A DNA stretch of 7,515 bases, taken from positions 1 to 7,515 of the forward strand of contig JBELML010000201.1 of NCBI GenBank assembly GCA_042095835.1. Direction: 5' to 3'. This document shows, one piece after another, positions 5,532-7,515 of the stretch (positions within the stretch are counted from its first letter, which is position 1; each line of letters begins with the position of its first letter). The position numbers and the translations under genes are program-made. The notes under the pieces were generated by a model, which worked only from the letters and a program-made list of their open reading frames with translations, was not told where the DNA came from and did no database searches. This stretch comes from DATFKA01 sp042095835. GTDB lineage: Bacteria; Bacteroidota; Bacteroidia; Chitinophagales; Saprospiraceae.

Positions 5532-5561
5532 CAACCTCATTGTAACCTTAAATTGACCTTA
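5532..5561. promoter_or_regulatory. Phased octamer cluster 3 upstream of parA (putative operator)
   Basis: CAACCTCA (5532), TAACCTTA (5543) and TGACCTTA (5554) follow each other at exact 11-bp steps. As in front of the RHH gene, the box nearest the ATG carries CTCA instead of CTTA, giving GAGG on the minus strand 2 bases plus the box remainder from the parA start. Binding here could block both transcription and ribosome access. Confidence 0.6.
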
Positions 5562-5618
5562 TTAGGATACCACCGTGTAGCTATTGCTCAATCAAACGTT
5601 CATTTATTTTCAAACTTA
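5562..5618 (-). promoter_or_regulatory. parA promoter candidates
   Basis: Two overlapping possibilities exist on the minus strand. TAAGTTTG (5618-5611) is a perfect Bacteroidota -7 element, but no TTG lies 19-21 bp upstream. Closer to the gene, TTGAGC (about 5591-5586) and TATCCT (about 5569-5564) resemble -35 and -10 elements with a 16-bp gap, which would put the start within phased cluster 3. Neither is strong; the second fits autoregulation better. Confidence 0.3.
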
Positions 5619-5689
5619 GGCTCAAAAAAGTTGGGTACTGTTGTAAATCTATCTTTTATGTTTTTTCTTTCAAAAGCAAAAATCATCTT

Positions 5690-5705
5690 GTTCGCGTTAG
5701 CGAAC
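5690..5705. repeat. Perfect GTTCGC hairpin in the origin region
   Basis: GTTCGC (5690-5695), loop GTTA, GCGAAC (5700-5705) form a perfect 6-bp stem with a four-base loop in an AT-rich stretch at the parA-distal edge of the origin. No U-run follows on either strand, so a terminator role is weak. It could be a recognition site or structural boundary. Confidence 0.4.
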
Positions 5706-5724
5706 TCAATATTGAATTTCTAGT

Positions 5725-5761
5725 GTTAGAATCTGTTAGATTAGAGTTAGTGTTGTGTTAC
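5725..5761. repeat. Helically phased GTTAG repeats beside the DnaA box
   Basis: GTTAG occurs at 5725, 5735 and 5746, with GTTAC at 5757, so the spacing is 10, 11 and 11 bp. They lie in AT-rich DNA next to a DnaA-like box and the iterons, the place where iteron plasmids usually have their unwinding element with short tandem repeats. This is the best candidate for the duplex-opening region; the assignment is by position. Confidence 0.4.
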
Positions 5762-5784
5762 AGCCTTTAACTATGCTCTGTAAT

Positions 5785-5793
5785 TGTGGAAAA
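5785..5793 (-). promoter_or_regulatory. DnaA box (8 of 9 match)
   Basis: TGTGGAAAA on the plus strand is the complement of TTTTCCACA, one mismatch from the TTATCCACA consensus. It lies between the phased GTTAG repeats and the first iteron, 22 bases before it, the usual location in RepA/TrfA-type origins where DnaA is recruited. Confidence 0.5.
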
Positions 5794-5815
5794 CTGCGAT
5801 TTTTGGAGGTAGGGT

Positions 5816-5903
5816 GGTTCCTAATGTTCCGAATGGAAGTTCTTAAAGTTCCGAGCCGAAGTTCCTAAAGTTGCGTATGGAAGTTCCTAGAGTTCCGAAC
5901 GGA
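5816..5903 (+). repeat. Four contiguous 22-bp iterons (replication origin core)
   Basis: Four direct repeats abut exactly: 5816-5837, 5838-5859, 5860-5881 and 5882-5903. Shared positions read RGTTCYTAAAGTTSCG followed by a WAYGGA-like tail. Each unit contains two GTTC/GTTG half-sites 9 bp apart, so the array alternates steps of 9 and 13 bp. Iterons of about two helical turns beside an RPA-family gene are the binding sites of the Rep protein. They serve both for origin opening and for copy-number control by coupling of plasmids. The origin call is strong by structure and context. Confidence 0.9.
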
Positions 5904-5922
5904 TATTATGGTCTTTACTATG

Positions 5923-5944
5923 GGTTCTTAAAATTCCGTACGGC
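5923..5944 (+). repeat. Fifth iteron, detached and diverged
   Basis: GGTTCTTAAAATTCCGTACG begins a fifth repeat unit starting 41 bp after the fourth. It keeps both half-sites except for one change in the second (ATTC instead of GTTC). Separate iterons near the rep promoter often serve regulation rather than initiation. Confidence 0.7.
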
Positions 5945-5956
5945 TTCTAGAGGCTA

Positions 5957-5998
5957 GAGAAACCCTTAAACGTCCGCAAAAGGGAGGTTAAGTTTCTC
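5957..5998. repeat. Inverted repeat between iterons 5 and 6
   Basis: GAGAAAC (5957-5963) pairs with GTTTCTC (5992-5998) and TTAA (5966-5969) with TTAA (5988-5991), leaving a CC bulge. An alternative stem pairs CCCTT (5963-5967) with AAGGG (5980-5984). It lies between the origin and rep and could be part of a rep operator or leader. Confidence 0.4.
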
Positions 5999-6017
5999 CA
6001 ATCAAAGAAAAAACAAC

Positions 6018-6047
6018 TTGAAATTGTGCATTTTGGGTATAAGCTGG
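6018..6047 (+). promoter_or_regulatory. Possible rep promoter overlapping iteron 6
   Basis: TTG (6018-6020) lies 19 bases before TAAGCTGG (6040-6047), a two-mismatch version of the Bacteroidota TAnnTTTG element; an overlapping TATAAG is at 6038-6043. Transcription would start inside or just after iteron 6, so bound Rep would repress its own gene. The match is weak and rests mostly on position. Confidence 0.3.
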
Positions 6048-6067
6048 TTCCTGAAGTTGCGAAGTAA
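6046..6067 (+). repeat. Sixth iteron directly upstream of rep
   Basis: GGTTCCTGAAGTTGCG (6046-6061) repeats the iteron core, with a diverged tail, ending 6 bases before the rep ATG. Its place at the gene start suggests autoregulation of rep by its product. Confidence 0.75.
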
Positions 6068-6073
6068 AAGAGA

Positions 6074-7111
6074 ATGACAAAAACTGCTAAAAAACCAGAA
6101 AATCTATCTTTACTCCCTGATAGGCATCCAACCAAAGATTTCTTTATCGCAGATATTTTTGACAACCTGCCTTTCAAAGATGATATTGCTTCAATGGAGC
6201 ATCCATTATTTAGCTTATCCAAAAAAGTAGATTTACGAAAACTAGAATATCAAAATGATAACCTGTCCTTGGTAATTGCTCCAAGTACTTACGGCTTACC
6301 AACTATTTTCGATAAAGATGTTTTGCTCTATTGTGGCTCTTTGTTGATGGATCAACTTAATCAGGGTAGGGTGCCACCCAAAACGCTCAGAATCTCTAGC
6401 CATGATTTACTTGTAGCTACCAATAGACCTACCAATGGTAGGGGCTATAGTTTGCTTAGAAATGCATTAGACCGTTTAAAAGGTGTTAGTATCAAAACAA
6501 ATATCAAAACCAATAAGCGGGAAGTAACGAAAGCCTTTGGGCTAATTGACAGCTATGAGATTGTCGAAAGTAGTCGGATAAAAGATAGAATGATTCGCTT
6601 GGAAATAACGCTTTCTGAATGGTTTTACAACTCCATTTTAGGCAAGGAAGTACTAACCATTAATCGGGATTATTTCAGGCTTGGTAAAGCCCTAGAGCGT
6701 AGACTATATGAAATCGCTCGTAAACATTGCGGCCAGTCTGAAGGATGGAAAATAGGTTTAGATAAACTAAAGCAAAAGACAGGCTCTACTTCTTCGCTTA
6801 AAAAGTTCCGATTTTTCATTCGGCAGATCGAGCAAAATAATCATCTACCCGACTATGTTTTAAACCTTGGCCTAGATGATATAGTAAGATTTTATCCAAG
6901 AAGAGAAATGGTATCTTTAGATGAACTGCCAAGTATTAGTCAAACCGCCATCCAAAGGGGTAGGGCACTTGTTGAAACATCTAATTCAAGTTGGGATTTT
7001 ACAGAAATCCATGCTCAATTTTCTCATCAACTCTTAAAGGGGTTTAGGCCAGATTATGTTGATGGAGCATTTGTGAATTTTGTGAAGAAGAAGATTCAGA
7101 AGCTACCTTAA
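6074..7111 (+). CDS. repA: Plasmid replication initiator, RPA (RepA/TrfA-like) family
   Basis: This 345-residue protein carries the conserved blocks of the replication initiator protein A family: FKDDIASMEHPLFSLSKK (34-51), IAPSTYGLPTIFDKDVLLYC (68-87), and the long DNA-binding block starting DLLVATNRPTNGRGYSLLRN (111-130) and continuing through LDRLKGVSIKTN (132-143). A second winged-helix part follows (about 190-260, with FRLGKALERRLYEIARKHCG). Rep binds the 22-bp iterons just upstream as a monomer, opens the origin with host DnaA, and probably represses itself through the iteron next to its ATG. The start is the only reasonable one, with AAAAGAG just before it. It is the only plus-strand gene in the window. 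Its stop is one base from the stop of the convergent small gene, leaving no room for a separate terminator. Confidence 0.93.
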   Translation: MTKTAKKPENLSLLPDRHPTKDFFIADIFDNLPFKDDIASMEHPLFSLSKKVDLRKLEYQNDNLSLVIAPSTYGLPTIFDKDVLLYCGSLLMDQLNQGRVPPKTLRISSHDLLVATNRPTNGRGYSLLRNALDRLKGVSIKTNIKTNKREVTKAFGLIDSYEIVESSRIKDRMIRLEITLSEWFYNSILGKEVLTINRDYFRLGKALERRLYEIARKHCGQSEGWKIGLDKLKQKTGSTSSLKKFRFFIRQIEQNNHLPDYVLNLGLDDIVRFYPRREMVSLDELPSISQTAIQRGRALVETSNSSWDFTEIHAQFSHQLLKGFRPDYVDGAFVNFVKKKIQKLP

Positions 7112-7112
7112 A

Positions 7113-7376
7113 TTAGTAGTCTTTATCAGGCCTACCTTTACCTTTTTGCTTACTGGGGCTTTTTGATAAATCGGAAAAGTCCTTTTTAAACTGCTTAAAT
7201 AGCTTTGACCTAGATTTATCTTTGATAAATTCTTCACGGCCTTCAATGAAAGCCTGAAAGAAATCTTCTCCAACTTCTGAAACCGCTTCATTTAGTTGTT
7301 TGGCTAAGGCTGGATCATGCTGTTCAAGCAGATAGCCTGCATTAAACCCTTCTAATATTTCTTTATTTTGACTCAT
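7113..7376 (-). CDS. Unrecognised 87-residue protein
   Basis: The predicted product begins MSQNKEILEGFNAGYLLEQH and has a predicted all-helical first half and a strongly basic C terminus (KSPSKQKGKGRPDKDY). There is no membrane segment or signal peptide, and I do not recognise the family. Its ATG lies inside the last codons of the upstream helix-turn-helix gene, a 14-base overlap with no Shine-Dalgarno sequence of its own, so it is probably translated by coupling. A charged, small, helical protein next to an excisionase-like regulator could be a plasmid accessory or mobilisation factor, but nothing in the sequence proves this. The gene is considered real because of the overlap, its length and its composition. 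Confidence 0.7.
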   Translation of the reverse strand: MSQNKEILEGFNAGYLLEQHDPALAKQLNEAVSEVGEDFFQAFIEGREEFIKDKSRSKLFKQFKKDFSDLSKSPSKQKGKGRPDKDY

Positions 7377-7515
7377 CAGTATTTTCAGTTAGACCACTAT
7401 TTTCAATAAAATTTAATACGGATTTTCTTCGATAGACAATATGCTTTGAGCTGAGCTTTCGATATTCTATCTGCCCGTTATCTCTATATTTCTGAAAGGT
7501 AGTTTTAGAGTTAAT
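7363..7515 (-). CDS. Excisionase-like helix-turn-helix protein, C-terminal part (cut by window edge)
   Basis: A minus-strand frame enters from the right edge and ends with TAA at 7365-7363, giving 50 visible residues with no start inside the window. The sequence INSKTTFQKYRDNGQIEYRK, then LSSKHIVYRRKSVLNFIENS, matches the second half of a MerR/excisionase-type winged helix domain. Such proteins have a recognition helix, a short 'GxI...K..' wing, then a 'I.Y...V..F' strand-helix. Such proteins (helix-turn-helix 17 type) are common on Bacteroidota mobile elements next to integrases, mobilisation genes or rep. It would bind DNA to control excision, transfer or nearby genes. It overlaps the downstream 87-residue gene by 14 bases. 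Confidence 0.7.
   Translation of the reverse strand: MNSKTTFQKYRDNGQIEYRKLSSKHIVYRRKSVLNFIENSGLTENTDESK

Noticed and set aside
5659..5724. A 21-residue hydrophobic peptide frame on the plus strand (MFFLSKAKIILFALANSILNF)
   Set aside because: It resembles a small membrane toxin, but there is no ribosome-binding site and the AT-rich origin DNA easily yields such frames by chance.
5947..6222. A 91-codon minus-strand frame opposite the rep start
   Set aside because: It overlaps the well-supported rep coding region and iteron/leader DNA, and its hydrophobic stretch is the reverse complement of conserved rep codons.
7103..7291. A 62-codon minus-strand frame overlapping the 87-residue gene
   Set aside because: It is in another frame of the same strand as the longer overlapping-operon gene and runs into the end of rep.

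Overview
This window looks like the backbone of a low-GC Bacteroidota plasmid or plasmid-derived mobile element. The grounds are an RPA-family iteron replication initiator, a short type Ib ParA with a ribbon-helix-helix (RHH) partner, a degenerate CHC2/Toprim primase, an ArdA antirestriction protein, two short single-stranded DNA-binding proteins, and promoter-like motifs of the Bacteroidota type (TTTG/TTG, 19 bp, TAnnTTTG). The species cannot be determined from this window.

Layout, left to right. (1) 1-251: the start of an unrecognised minus-strand gene that runs off the left edge. (2) 252-2498: a probable conjugative 'leading region' on the minus strand, with ardA (539-1072), ssb copy 1 (1398-1733) and ssb copy 2 (2088-2441). 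Large imperfect inverted-repeat structures separate these genes. Two of them flank ardA and share the stem sequence CGAACACTA. (3) 2671-3327: a DUF3800 protein, preceded by a highly structured 140-base leader or small-RNA candidate (3341-3483) with its own promoter-like motif. (4) 3521-5529: a minus-strand operon parA - RHH protein - Toprim primase. Eleven copies of a TAACCTTA-like octamer occur in three clusters at exact multiples of 11 bp just upstream of each of the three genes, and they overlap the ribosome-binding sites. This is the likely operator and partition site. (5) 5562-6073: an iteron origin with phased GTTAG repeats, a near-consensus DnaA box, four contiguous 22-bp iterons and two outlying ones. 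(6) 6074-7111: the plus-strand replication initiator. (7) 7113-7515: two overlapping minus-strand genes, an unrecognised 87-aa protein and the C-terminal part of an excisionase-like helix-turn-helix protein that runs off the right edge.

How it works together: the Rep protein and iterons start and count replication. ParA and the RHH protein segregate copies and probably autoregulate through the phased boxes. The primase, SSBs and ArdA fit second-strand synthesis and protection of incoming DNA after transfer. The most unusual content is the non-coding part: phased operators fused to Shine-Dalgarno sequences, paired structured elements around ardA, and a promoter-plus-structured-RNA unit in front of the DUF3800 gene. 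The structural and regulatory claims are read by eye and were not folded or searched computationally.
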